From Pacificispira sp002696645 (lineage in GTDB: Bacteria; Pseudomonadota; Alphaproteobacteria; UBA8366; Aestuariispiraceae): a DNA stretch of 64,000 nt. This document shows positions 24,831 through 33,685 of this stretch, one piece after another (position 1 is the first letter of the stretch; the number at the start of each line of letters is the position of its first letter). The notes beneath the pieces are model-generated. The model saw only the letters and a list, made by a program, of their open reading frames with translations, was not told where the DNA came from and searched no databases. The DNA lies in contig NZ_JBLZHU010000001.1 of NCBI RefSeq assembly GCF_048892425.1, positions 186,001 through 250,000 of the forward strand, written 5' to 3'. The translations under genes and the position numbers were made by a program.

Positions 24831-25727
24831 TTGTTATGGTGGCGTGCCTTGTTTAAGCGCGGGTGGCTGTCTGTGTTGTTTATCGGGTTCAGCATGCTCG
24901 GCGCGTGCGGCCCAATTCCCCAACCTTTTCATTCCGCCCCGGCGGCAAAACTGTCCAACCCTTTGCTGGCGATCCCCGACGGGGCCGGCGTGACGGTCAC
25001 CCCGGTGGAAGGGGCAAACGCCAATGTGTCCGGTCCGTTGACCGAAGCCCTTGTGGCAGCATTGATCGCGCGCGAAATCCCCGCCACCGCCGGAGGGTCG
25101 CTTACGAATGGCCTATTACTGGAAGGCGCCGCCCATTGGCAGGACCGCAAGGTGCAGGTTGATTGGCGTCTGACGGATCATCTGGGCAATCAGGTGGCGT
25201 TGGTTCAGGCGGAAGTACCTGCGACCCGCACCGCCTATGATCAGGGCTATCCTTTGCTGATCCAGGAATTAGCGGATGCGGGGGCCGATCTGGTGGTAGA
25301 TTCCCTGCGCCCGGATACGGCTGTTCTGATAGAACAGACGGGACCACGCAGCGTTGCTGTCATGGGGGTGGAAGGCGCGCCGGGGGATGGAAACACCGCC
25401 CTCGCAAACGCCATGACGGCCGTGCTGAAAGAAGGGGGTGTGAACATTGCGGACAATCCCGAAGATGCGACCCTACTGTTGGCCGGATCGGTCCTTCAGG
25501 GGGAGCCCGAGAATGGATTCCAGGAGATAACCATCCGCTGGTGGTTGATGGATGCCACAGGGACGGTTCTGGGTACCCTTCAACAATCAAACCGTGTGCC
25601 GGAAGGCAGCCTGAATGACAAATGGGGCGGCGCTGCTTTTGACGCGACCCTGGCCAATGTTCAGGCGATTCAAGATATTCTGGGCAAGATTGATAATGTT
25701 CGATCAGTGCAACCGTCTGTTCAATAG
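24831..25727 (+). CDS. Putative lipoprotein of unknown function
   Basis: About 298 residues. A basic, hydrophobic N-terminus ends in a lipobox LGAC near residue 26, so the mature protein would be lipid-anchored. The rest is two similar halves: each contains a stretch of the form aaxLxxxGxxV with small residues, as in TALANAMTAVLKEGGVNIAD, suggesting periplasmic alpha/beta domains. I do not recognise a named family. The only in-frame start is TTG; a small overlapping hydrophobic frame begins at 24791 and is probably not a gene. A tetraloop hairpin TGGGAC-GAAA-GTCCCA (25790-25805) follows. Confidence 0.7.
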   Translation: MLWWRALFKRGWLSVLFIGFSMLGACGPIPQPFHSAPAAKLSNPLLAIPDGAGVTVTPVEGANANVSGPLTEALVAALIAREIPATAGGSLTNGLLLEGAAHWQDRKVQVDWRLTDHLGNQVALVQAEVPATRTAYDQGYPLLIQELADAGADLVVDSLRPDTAVLIEQTGPRSVAVMGVEGAPGDGNTALANAMTAVLKEGGVNIADNPEDATLLLAGSVLQGEPENGFQEITIRWWLMDATGTVLGTLQQSNRVPEGSLNDKWGGAAFDATLANVQAIQDILGKIDNVRSVQPSVQ

Positions 25728-25832
25728 GTTTGTCTTTGTGGACTGGCACACGTTGTATCGAGGCACGGCTTGTCATAGGCCGCAAGGCATGGGACGAAAG
25801 TCCCAAAAGGTTTAAGGATTGGATCACAGCAA

Positions 25833-26279
25833 ATGACAGCGAAAAGCACTAAAGAGCCATGGATGGAGCCGGCGGATTTCGGTAAATCTATTCCAAAGGG
25901 ATTAGGCATCAATCTGCTGGTGAAAGATGTTGCCGCCTCTGTCGGGTTTTGCAGCCATGTTCTGGGGGCCAAGGCCGTCTATGAAGATGAAGACTTTGCT
26001 GTGATGGCGGAACCGGTCAGCGGCGCGCAATGGCTTTTGCATGCCGATCATACCTATAACAAGCATCGTCTTTCCGGGCTGGTGCGGTCGGTGCAGGGGC
26101 GCGGTGCCGGGGTGGAATTGCGCCTGTATGGTGTCGATCCCGATGCAGCCGAGGCACGGGCGCGGGAATGGGGCTATCAGATGCTGGAAGGCACGATAGA
26201 CAAGCCCCACGGCCTTCGCGAGTGCTATATCTTTGATCCCGATTGGTATTGTTGGGTGCCGTCCGTCCCACTTATTTAA
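25833..26279 (+). CDS. VOC/glyoxalase-fold protein
   Basis: A 148-residue protein of the vicinal-oxygen-chelate superfamily. KGLGINLLVKDVAASVGFCSHVLGAKAVYEDEDFAVMA (24-61) is the usual first half-domain with a short helix, and the second repeat includes VELRLYGVDPDAAEARAREWG ending in ECYIFDPDWYCWVPSVP. Substrate unknown: members include dioxygenases, glyoxalase I and resistance proteins. It begins 105 bp after the lipoprotein gene and converges with the DUF1501 gene. Confidence 0.85.
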   Translation: MTAKSTKEPWMEPADFGKSIPKGLGINLLVKDVAASVGFCSHVLGAKAVYEDEDFAVMAEPVSGAQWLLHADHTYNKHRLSGLVRSVQGRGAGVELRLYGVDPDAAEARAREWGYQMLEGTIDKPHGLRECYIFDPDWYCWVPSVPLI

Positions 26280-26286
26280 TGACCGC

Positions 26287-27495
26287 TTAAAGACCGCTGA
26301 TCGGCGCAACGCTGGCGGAGTCTGGAAACACACGTTTATCCAATACGGATCGGGTCAGTCCCCAATGTTGGGCCAGGATGCCTTTAAACAGGGCGCGGCT
26401 GTCCAGGGTCGGGTCCAGGCCCCCTGCTTGCAGCATTGGCAGATCGCCCAGCCGCTGGGATTTCTTTAAGGCCCCTCCCAGGATCAGCGCCATTCCTGCC
26501 GTGCCATGATCCGTGCCACCCTGATCATTTGGGCGAACTGTCCGCCCGAATTCCCCGATTGTGACAATCATGGTGTTGTCCCAAACGGGCCCTAACCCAT
26601 CCGCCAGGGCGCTCAGGCCGCTTGCCAGCCCTGCCATCGCACGGGCCAGCGGTCCTTCCAGGGACCCTTGTTGCAGGTGGCTGTCCCATCCCCCGCATTC
26701 CAGAACGGCCACGCGCGGTCCGTCTGGTGCCGATACTGCGCGTCCGACCATTTCGGTTGCAATGCTTAAATTCTGGGCGGCGATGCCTGCGGTATCAGCG
26801 GCGACATGATCAGGCCCCATGACAGAATGGCGCAGGCTTCGCGCCCGAATGCCGGTCGTCAGGGCTTCTGACAGGATCGGATCATTGGCATAAAGGGTTG
26901 AAATCCGCTCCAGATATCCGGCCCGATTGGGGGCCAGTTCCGATGGCAGCCATGGCTCGGTCGGTGTTGCCCCTGACAGAATCAGGGGAACGGTCGTGCC
27001 CAGGGATAGGGCGCGAATAGATCCATCGCCAGCGCCGCTGGCCGATAGGGCACGGTTCAGCCATCCCCCTGCGGCGTTGCTAGGGTCATAGCTTTGCAGG
27101 CCTGATTCCAGGATGGTCTGCGCTTCCTGATGGGATTGCCCGCGATAGGGGCTGGCGACGGCTGGGGCGACCGCCATCTGTCCGGCCTGCCAATAGGCTA
27201 ATAGCGGTTCTGCAACCGGATGCAGTCCCAAACTGCCATCCAGGTCCAGCAATCCGCCATAACTGCCAGGCGGTGCCAGCGCCAGCGGCCCGCGCAGGGA
27301 TCGGTAATTGGGGTCGGTGTATAACGGGAACAGGGCCTGACTGTCCAACCCACCCCGCAACAGAATGAGGATCAGGGGCCTGTCTTTTGGTCCATCGGCA
27401 AAGCTGATCTGGGGCGCCAGCGCGGCGGTTGCGACGGTCGCGCCGGTCAGGGCCAGCAAGCGTCGGCGGGTGAAATGATGGGGGGCGTGTGTCAT
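26287..27495 (-). CDS. DUF1501 domain protein (Tat-exported)
   Basis: About 402 residues. The start at 27495 gives a twin-arginine signal, TRRRLLALTGATVATAALAP, so the folded protein is probably exported by Tat. The body has ILLRGGLDSQALFPLYTDPNY and the alkaline-phosphatase-like DUF1501 pattern, including VTIGEFGRTVRPNDQGGTDH near residue 310. DUF1501 proteins are almost always paired with DUF1800, as here; the pair may handle an extracellular polymer, but no reaction is established. It begins 8 bp after the end of the DUF1800 gene on the same strand, implying one transcript. Confidence 0.88.
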   Translation of the reverse strand: MTHAPHHFTRRRLLALTGATVATAALAPQISFADGPKDRPLILILLRGGLDSQALFPLYTDPNYRSLRGPLALAPPGSYGGLLDLDGSLGLHPVAEPLLAYWQAGQMAVAPAVASPYRGQSHQEAQTILESGLQSYDPSNAAGGWLNRALSASGAGDGSIRALSLGTTVPLILSGATPTEPWLPSELAPNRAGYLERISTLYANDPILSEALTTGIRARSLRHSVMGPDHVAADTAGIAAQNLSIATEMVGRAVSAPDGPRVAVLECGGWDSHLQQGSLEGPLARAMAGLASGLSALADGLGPVWDNTMIVTIGEFGRTVRPNDQGGTDHGTAGMALILGGALKKSQRLGDLPMLQAGGLDPTLDSRALFKGILAQHWGLTRSVLDKRVFPDSASVAPISGL

Positions 27496-27502
27496 CGTCT
27501 CT

Positions 27503-28870
27503 TCACCGCCTTTGGAATTCCGGGGATGCGAACAGCACGGCCAATCCTTCACCCCGGTCTGCTGCGACCGCAATCCGCCGATAGGTGACCGGCGACAGAA
27601 GGGGACCCAGAATGTCCAGTGCGGTTTCTGTAACCGGTGCGTCGGGCATCAGGGCGGCACCGCGTCTGGCTATGGCACCTGTCCAGGCCAACCGATCCAT
27701 CATCTGCTGTGGTGCAATCCAGGCCCCCGCCTGCTGGGGCCACCCTTCGGGCGATGGGGCATGTTTGGGGGACTGACCCAGAACCCGCTGGGCCCGCAGG
27801 GTCATGCTGCCAGCCTCTCCCCCCATCCCCAGCGCACGCGCGGTGGACAGGACCAGGTCTTCCGGCGTCTTTATCTTGTTTTGTATGGGCGACCAGGCCG
27901 CTTCAGATGTGACCATGCCCTTGGCCATTCCTGCCAGGCTGTTCGCGCCGTCGGTGAAACCGCGCAGCATGCTGTTAATCAACTCAGACGGTGGTGTGTC
28001 GGTTATGAAATACTGCGCCATTTGGGTCGCGATATAGGTCGCCGCCTGTTCCGTGCGGCCCAGCTTGTCCAGGGCGGCCTCCGCTTCCAGAACGCCCGCG
28101 GGGGGAAAGCTGTGTTCCAGGAAATATTTCGCATTCGGTTCATGCCATTTCGGTCGGAAGATAAAACTGCCTGGATTGGGTTCTTCCGGGCCGGTGACCG
28201 ACCAGCCGGTCAGCATTTTCGCCAGGGAAAAGATATCCTTTGGCGTGGGTTCACGCTGTGGCCCAAACGTGTAGAGTTTCAGAATGGCTTGCGCCAGGCG
28301 ATCATCCAGCGCCGCTGCCCCCTTCAGCCCCGCATAGGAATAGGCCCCGATGGAACGGGCATTCTCAAAATTCAGCAGCATGGCCGGATGGCGCACGGCT
28401 TCGGTCAGCAGATTGACGAAACTGCCCCTTAGATTTGGACGGATAACATCGCGTTCGAAGGCATAGGTCAGCGGAAAAATTCGGGGATTCAGGGCCGATA
28501 GACTGAAATGATTGCACCAGAACCGCACCAGCCGTTCGCGAAATGGCGCGCCGGTTGCCATGGCATAAGCCGCATGCACTTTTGCCTCCGCCTGGGATTC
28601 GGTGCTGCGACTGCGCCTCAGGGCTTGTAAGGCAGGATCGCCTGATGCCTGGGCGATCACCAATTGGGACGTGATTTCAGAGGTTTCGGGCAGTCCCTGG
28701 AAATAATCCGTCGGTACGGCGCTTTCTTCCAATTGGGCCAACAGCCAGCCTTGTGGGTCAGCGGAAATGCCCTGCAATTCCCCGGCGCGCGCGCCATATC
28801 CAAACCGTGACGCGGCAATAGCAGCATCACGCAAACCGGGGGGGAACTGTTTCGGATAAGGCTGGACCAT
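27503..28870 (-). CDS. DUF1800 domain protein
   Basis: A 455-residue protein starting MVQPYPKQFPPGLRDAAIAA. The family core is visible as RLVRFWCNHFSLSALNPRIF (around 115-134) and PAMLLNFENARSIGA, then PTPKDIFSLAKMLTGWSVTG. No signal peptide is evident. DUF1800 proteins travel with the Tat-exported DUF1501 partner encoded directly downstream; their joint function is unknown. The gene diverges from dgcN with about 150 bp between. Confidence 0.88.
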   Translation of the reverse strand: MVQPYPKQFPPGLRDAAIAASRFGYGARAGELQGISADPQGWLLAQLEESAVPTDYFQGLPETSEITSQLVIAQASGDPALQALRRSRSTESQAEAKVHAAYAMATGAPFRERLVRFWCNHFSLSALNPRIFPLTYAFERDVIRPNLRGSFVNLLTEAVRHPAMLLNFENARSIGAYSYAGLKGAAALDDRLAQAILKLYTFGPQREPTPKDIFSLAKMLTGWSVTGPEEPNPGSFIFRPKWHEPNAKYFLEHSFPPAGVLEAEAALDKLGRTEQAATYIATQMAQYFITDTPPSELINSMLRGFTDGANSLAGMAKGMVTSEAAWSPIQNKIKTPEDLVLSTARALGMGGEAGSMTLRAQRVLGQSPKHAPSPEGWPQQAGAWIAPQQMMDRLAWTGAIARRGAALMPDAPVTETALDILGPLLSPVTYRRIAVAADRGEGLAVLFASPEFQRR

Positions 28871-29021
28871 GGCAGGTGCCGAAAAGCTTTCTGTTATCGC
28901 TGGAATTCAGCCTAGCGCGATTCCTGATTGCAACAAGGCGTGACGCACCGCATTGGCCTCTTTATAGTGCGGTGCAACGACGAAACAGTGAAATACACAA
29001 AATTGAAAAGGCTCCACGCGC

Positions 29022-30017
29022 ATGAAAATTGAGAATCCTTATCTGATGTTTTTGGGTGATGCTGCTGATGATCTGGCGGCAAAGGTTGCCAATGGTGTTG
29101 CGAAATGGCGCCCGGACTGGTGCAAGGGCCAGCTGCGCCTGGATGGTTGCAAGGCCGACCTTGGCCTGCCCGATATGACCTTGGAACAGGCCCAGGCGGC
29201 TGGGTGCAAGACCGTGATCGTTGGTGTTGCCAATCGCGGGGGCGTTATTCCTCCGTCCTGGCGGGCGACGCTGGAAAAAGCGCTGGTCATGGGCTTTGAC
29301 GTTGCATCCGGCCTGCACAACAAGCTGACGGATATTGAAACGCTTTCCAGCCTGGCGCAGGAACATGGGCGCAAGCTGTATGATGTGCGCCACCCAACGG
29401 AAACTTTTGAGGTCGCCAGCGGCACAAAGCGCCCCGGCCTGCGTCTGCTGACGGTCGGGACCGATTGTTCGGTTGGGAAAATGTTCACGTCTCTGGCGGT
29501 TGAAAAGACGATGCGGGAACGCGGCATGAAGGCCAGTTTCCGCGCGACCGGACAAACTGGAATTTTTATCGCAGGGGGCGGTGTTTCTGTTGATGCGGTG
29601 ATCGCCGATTTCATTTCCGGTGCGACGGAAAAGCTGTGCCCCGCCAACGAACCCGATCACTGGGATGTCGTGGAAGGGCAAGGGTCCTTGTTTCATGCAT
29701 CCTTCGCCGGGGTTAGCCTTGGCCTGTTGCATGGGGCACAGCCCGATGCCTTGGTGATATGTCATGAACCGACGCGGACCCATATGCGCGGCCTGCCTGA
29801 TTTCGCCTTGCCGTCTCTTAAGGATTGCATCGCGGTCAACGAACAGATGGGGCGCATGGTCAATCCGGCCTGTCGCGTGATCGGCGTTTCGGTCAACACA
29901 TCAGGCCTGCCCAAGGATCGTCAGGACGACTATCTGGAAAGTGTGGAACGGGAGGTCGGTCTGCCGACGGTCGATGCCTTCCGCCAGGGCGCGGGCCGGT
30001 TGGTAGACGCGCTGTAA
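29022..30017 (+). CDS. dgcN: D-glutamate N-acetyltransferase DgcN (DUF1611)
   Basis: A 331-residue DUF1611 protein. The central P-loop-like motif VGTDCSVGKMFTSLAVEKTM (about 145-164) and RATGQTGIFIAGGGVSVDAV fit this family. I recall that in marine bacteria DgcN acetylates D-glutamate and DgcA then racemises the product to N-acetyl-L-glutamate, allowing use of D-Glu. The following gene, 4 bp downstream, is the dgcA partner, which makes the assignment robust at the pair level. DUF1611 was previously annotated as NAD-dependent epimerase/dehydratase-like, which is less specific. Confidence 0.88.
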   Translation: MKIENPYLMFLGDAADDLAAKVANGVAKWRPDWCKGQLRLDGCKADLGLPDMTLEQAQAAGCKTVIVGVANRGGVIPPSWRATLEKALVMGFDVASGLHNKLTDIETLSSLAQEHGRKLYDVRHPTETFEVASGTKRPGLRLLTVGTDCSVGKMFTSLAVEKTMRERGMKASFRATGQTGIFIAGGGVSVDAVIADFISGATEKLCPANEPDHWDVVEGQGSLFHASFAGVSLGLLHGAQPDALVICHEPTRTHMRGLPDFALPSLKDCIAVNEQMGRMVNPACRVIGVSVNTSGLPKDRQDDYLESVEREVGLPTVDAFRQGAGRLVDAL

Positions 30018-30021
30018 CCCG

Positions 30022-31005
30022 ATGATAAAGCTGACAGCGAAGCACGAAAGCTTTCCCATCGCCGGAACCTTCACGATCTCTCGCGGGTCGAAGACAACGG
30101 TGGAAGTTGTTGTCGTGGAATTGACTGAAAATGGTGTAACGGGGCGCGGTGAATGCGTTCCCTATGCCCGCTATGGGGAAAGCATCGCGTCTGTCATGGC
30201 GCAAATCCAGGACATGGAAGGTGCCTTGGGTCAGGGCATGGGTCGTGATGCTTTGAATGCCGCCATGCCCGCCGGGGCGGCCCGCAATGCCATTGATTGC
30301 GCCCTGTGGGATTTGGACGCAAAGCGCAGTGGGGTGCCAGCCTGGAAGGCAGCGGGTTTCAAGCAGGCACCACAGGCCCTGGTGACCGCCTATACGCTCA
30401 GTCTGGATACGCCGGAGAATATGGCAAAGGCGGCGGAAAAGAACGCCGCGCGCCCTTTGTTCAAACTGAAATTGACGGGCGACGGCGATCTGGACCGGGT
30501 TGCTGCCGTGCGATCCGCCGCCCCCGATACCCGCTTGATCGTTGATGCCAATGAAGGCTGGTCGCCGGAAATGGTGGAGCCGTTTTCGGAGAAACTGGGC
30601 GCGCTGGGGGTTGAGATGATCGAGCAACCCTTGCCCGCCGCACAGGACGCGATCCTGGCCGATCTGGCCCATCCGGTGCCCCTATGTGCGGATGAAAGCG
30701 CCCATGCCCGTAAGGGGTTGCCGTCGCTGATCGGCAAATATGATGTGATCAACATCAAGCTGGATAAGACCGGCGGTCTGACAGAGGCCCTGCTGTTGCG
30801 GGCAGAGGCAGAAGCGGCGGGTATGGAAATCATGATCGGCTGTATGCTGGCGACGTCCCTGGGCATGGCCCCCGCCTTTCTGGTCGCCCAGGGGGCCAAA
30901 TTCGTTGATCTGGATGGCCCCTTGCTGTTGGCGGTGGATCGTGAACCGGGCTTCGAATTCGAAGGCTCCCTGATGCATCCGCCAAAGCCTGAGCTTTGGG
31001 GGTGA
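30022..31005 (+). CDS. dgcA: N-acetyl-D-glutamate racemase DgcA (dipeptide epimerase-type enolase)
   Basis: A 327-residue enolase-superfamily protein of the dipeptide epimerase subgroup. Barrel residues are in the expected order: the lysine motif FKLKLTGDGD (about 152), metal ligands in VDANEGW, EQPLP and ADESAH, and the second catalytic lysine in NIKLDKTGG. The start ATG lies 4 bp after the dgcN stop, so they form an operon. The usual L-Ala-D/L-Glu epimerase activity is the alternative for such a sequence outside this context. The gene converges on the mttB-like gene with a 24-bp gap. Confidence 0.9.
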   Translation: MIKLTAKHESFPIAGTFTISRGSKTTVEVVVVELTENGVTGRGECVPYARYGESIASVMAQIQDMEGALGQGMGRDALNAAMPAGAARNAIDCALWDLDAKRSGVPAWKAAGFKQAPQALVTAYTLSLDTPENMAKAAEKNAARPLFKLKLTGDGDLDRVAAVRSAAPDTRLIVDANEGWSPEMVEPFSEKLGALGVEMIEQPLPAAQDAILADLAHPVPLCADESAHARKGLPSLIGKYDVINIKLDKTGGLTEALLLRAEAEAAGMEIMIGCMLATSLGMAPAFLVAQGAKFVDLDGPLLLAVDREPGFEFEGSLMHPPKPELWG

Positions 31006-31029
31006 TACTGACTTCCTGCCTGCAGAATG

Positions 31030-32586
31030 CTAGAAATCGGTTGGTGCGCCGCCTTCTTCCTTGCGACGGGCGACAAAGGCTTCCAATTCTTCCTTGATCG
31101 CCGGATCGATAGGGGGCGGTGTGTATTCCGCCAGGATTTCCTTATACAGCGTATGGGCACGCTCATGCGCCATCTGCGACCCAGCTTCGGCCCAGGCCTC
31201 ATAATTCCGCCAGTCGGACAGGAATGGGTTATAGAAGGCATTGCGATAGCGGCTTTGCGTGTGCTGACAGCCAAAGAAATGGCCGTTCGGGCCGACTTCT
31301 TTCATCGCATCCAGCCCCAATTCATCATCGGACATATCAATCGGACGGTTGTAATACATCCATTGTTGGATCATTTCACAGTCCATCACGACCTTTTCGA
31401 AGGAGGCACTCAACCCCCCTTCAACCCAGCCCGCTGCATGGAATATCACCCCACAATGGCCGCTTAGAACACTAAACAGCGAGTTCTGACTTTCCCAGAT
31501 CGCTTGGCCATCCGGCGCGTTGGAGGCATTGGCGTTAGACCCGCGCCAGGGCAGCTTATAGAATCGCGCCATCTGACCGGAAATCTGCATGGCGCGCATA
31601 TATTCCGGTGTGCCGAATGCGGGGGAGCCGGACTTCATATCCACATTGGAAGTAAACGCCCCGAATACGACCGGTGTGCCAGGGGTGATGTATTCCAACA
31701 GGGCGACAGCGGCCAGACATTCCGCCGTCTGCTGCACAATGGAGCCGACAATCGTGACCGGTGCCATGGCACCGGCCAGCGTGAAAGGCGCAATGATCAC
31801 CGGTTGGCGACGACGCGCCAGACGCATGGCACCATCCAGCATCGGCCAGTCATGTTTCAGGGGGGAGGAGGAATTGATATTGGTGAACATGCGGGGTTCT
31901 TCGTCGAATTCCGCATGGGTCAATCCGGCCCCGATCCGGGCCATTTCCATCGCATCCTCAACCCGGTCCGGGCCCAGGGAATAGGCGTGGAAAACCTTAT
32001 CTGTCAGGGTCAACAGGTCATAGATCGCATCCAGATGTCGGATCGATGCATGGATGTCGATGGGCTCCACCGGATAGCCGCCATTGAAATTGATACAATT
32101 GAAGGACTGCGACAGGCGCAGCATATTCTGATAATCCGCGCGATTGCCGACCCGGCGGCCCTTTTCCAGATCCATCGTATTGGGCGGGCTTGCGACCATG
32201 CCAAAGGCGGCGCGGCCATTTCCAATCTCAATCTTTCGTGCCGGGTTTCTGGGGGTTATGGAAAAGCTTTCCGGGGCACGGGCAACCATTTCCATGACAA
32301 AATTGCGATCAAATTTCACATTGAATGTGACCGGATCCACGTCACATCCGGCCTCTTTCAAGATGTCCCGGGCTTCTTCGTTCAGGAACAGAATACCGAC
32401 TTCTTCCAGCACGCGCATCGCGGTGTCGTGGATCTTGTTCACCCCCTCTTCATCCAATGGTTCGGTGGGTTTATCAATATAGGTCAGCTGTCCCCAGGGC
32501 ATTTGATGCAGGGCGCTTGCCGTATCGGCAGTGTCGCGGTTTTGGAGGCGGGTTGAGCGTCCTGATGAGCGTCCGGGGCGGGCCAT
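31030..32586 (-). CDS. Trimethylamine methyltransferase family protein (MttB-like, non-pyrrolysine), copy 2
   Basis: A 518-residue COG5598 protein, clearly related to the copy at 17060-18589: it shares AGAMAPV, SNVDMKSGSPAFGTPE and the CQHTQSR / TAHTMSR region. No internal TAG is read, so it is not pyrrolysine-dependent. It is the last gene of a minus-strand unit with kbl and tdh and begins 46 bp after tdh. Association with glycine-forming threonine breakdown suggests a substrate such as a methylated glycine derivative (for example betaine-type), but this is inference. No corrinoid partner is present nearby. Confidence 0.85.
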   Translation of the reverse strand: MARPGRSSGRSTRLQNRDTADTASALHQMPWGQLTYIDKPTEPLDEEGVNKIHDTAMRVLEEVGILFLNEEARDILKEAGCDVDPVTFNVKFDRNFVMEMVARAPESFSITPRNPARKIEIGNGRAAFGMVASPPNTMDLEKGRRVGNRADYQNMLRLSQSFNCINFNGGYPVEPIDIHASIRHLDAIYDLLTLTDKVFHAYSLGPDRVEDAMEMARIGAGLTHAEFDEEPRMFTNINSSSPLKHDWPMLDGAMRLARRRQPVIIAPFTLAGAMAPVTIVGSIVQQTAECLAAVALLEYITPGTPVVFGAFTSNVDMKSGSPAFGTPEYMRAMQISGQMARFYKLPWRGSNANASNAPDGQAIWESQNSLFSVLSGHCGVIFHAAGWVEGGLSASFEKVVMDCEMIQQWMYYNRPIDMSDDELGLDAMKEVGPNGHFFGCQHTQSRYRNAFYNPFLSDWRNYEAWAEAGSQMAHERAHTLYKEILAEYTPPPIDPAIKEELEAFVARRKEEGGAPTDF

Positions 32587-32632
32587 ACACGATCCTTTTC
32601 AAAGGCCGATGATTGTAGAACTAGGCGATATT

Positions 32633-33661
32633 TCAGGCGGCCAGATCCAGAACGACCTTGCAGGCTTGGCCTGAATTTAAGGCGGTGAAACCGTCTTCGA
32701 ATTTCTCAAAGGGCAATCGGTGCGTAATCACCGGGCTGACATCCAGGCCGCTTTGCAGCATGGCGATCATTTTGTACCAGGTCTCAAACATTTCGCGCCC
32801 ATAGACGCCCTTGAACTGTAAACCTTTAAAGATCGCGGCGGTTAAATCTAGCTCTACCGGCGTCGCAAAAAGTCCTAGAAGCGCCATCTTGCCCCCGTGG
32901 TTCATGGCACCAACCATGTCATTCAGGGCACGCCCGGCCCCGGACATTTCCAGCCCGACATCAAAGCCTTCGGTCATGTCCAGGTCCCGCATCACATCGG
33001 ACAGCTTTTCCTTATCGGCCCGCACGCCACGGGTCGCGCCCATTTTTTCTGCCAGGCGCAGACGATCATCGGACAAATCGGTGACAACGATATGGCGTGC
33101 CCCCACATGCCGGGCGACGGCGGCTGCCATCAGGCCGATGGGTCCCGCGCCTGTGATCAGCACGTCTTCGCCCACAAGGTCATAGGACAGGGCCGTGTGT
33201 ACGGCATTGCCCAACGGGTCCATGATCGCGACGATATCGTCTGAAATGCCGTCTGGAATGGCACAGACATTGTGTTCAGGGATTGTCAGATAGTCGGCAA
33301 AGGCCCCCTGGCGATTGACGCCAACACCGACGGTGTGATTGCACAAATGCTCCCGCCCCGCGCGGCAATTGCGACATTTCCCACAGACCAGATGCCCTTC
33401 CCCTGAAACGCGCTGGCCTGGTTTCACCAGGGTCACTTCTTCGCCCACGGCCTCAACGATTCCGCAATATTCATGGCCGACCACCATGGGCACGGGAATG
33501 GTCTTCTGTGCCCAGGCATCCCAGTTATAGATGTGCAAATCAGTGCCGCAAATTGCGACCCGCTGAACCTTGATCAACACGTCATGCGGGCCGGGAACAG
33601 GTTTATCCGCTGTTCCCATAGACAGGCCGACGGCTCGTTCAGATTTGTACAGTGCGCGCAT
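32633..33661 (-). CDS. tdh: L-threonine 3-dehydrogenase
   Basis: A 342-residue zinc-dependent medium-chain dehydrogenase that oxidises L-threonine to 2-amino-3-ketobutyrate with NAD+. It has the catalytic zinc ligands Cys38, His63 and Glu64 (CGTDLHIYNWDAW, GHEYCG) and the structural zinc cysteines 93, 96, 99 and 107 in CGKCRNCRAGREHLC, at the same numbers as E. coli Tdh. The NAD motif GAGPIGLMAAAV follows. kbl lies 24 bp upstream, so the pair converts threonine to glycine and acetyl-CoA. Confidence 0.97.
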   Translation of the reverse strand: MRALYKSERAVGLSMGTADKPVPGPHDVLIKVQRVAICGTDLHIYNWDAWAQKTIPVPMVVGHEYCGIVEAVGEEVTLVKPGQRVSGEGHLVCGKCRNCRAGREHLCNHTVGVGVNRQGAFADYLTIPEHNVCAIPDGISDDIVAIMDPLGNAVHTALSYDLVGEDVLITGAGPIGLMAAAVARHVGARHIVVTDLSDDRLRLAEKMGATRGVRADKEKLSDVMRDLDMTEGFDVGLEMSGAGRALNDMVGAMNHGGKMALLGLFATPVELDLTAAIFKGLQFKGVYGREMFETWYKMIAMLQSGLDVSPVITHRLPFEKFEDGFTALNSGQACKVVLDLAA

Positions 33662-33685
33662 TGCTGGGGTCCTTAGAAACGAGGG

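Noticed and set aside
24791..24856. Small hydrophobic frame MPWLIQMVVVSLLLVMVACLV
   Set aside because: Overlaps the lipoprotein start in another frame, has no clear ribosome site and no recognisable family.
27512..28432. Plus-strand frame of 306 codons
   Set aside because: Antisense shadow of the DUF1800 gene; composition is biased and no domain is visible.
31504..32556. Plus-strand frame of 350 codons
   Set aside because: Antisense to the second MttB-like gene, whose motifs are clear.
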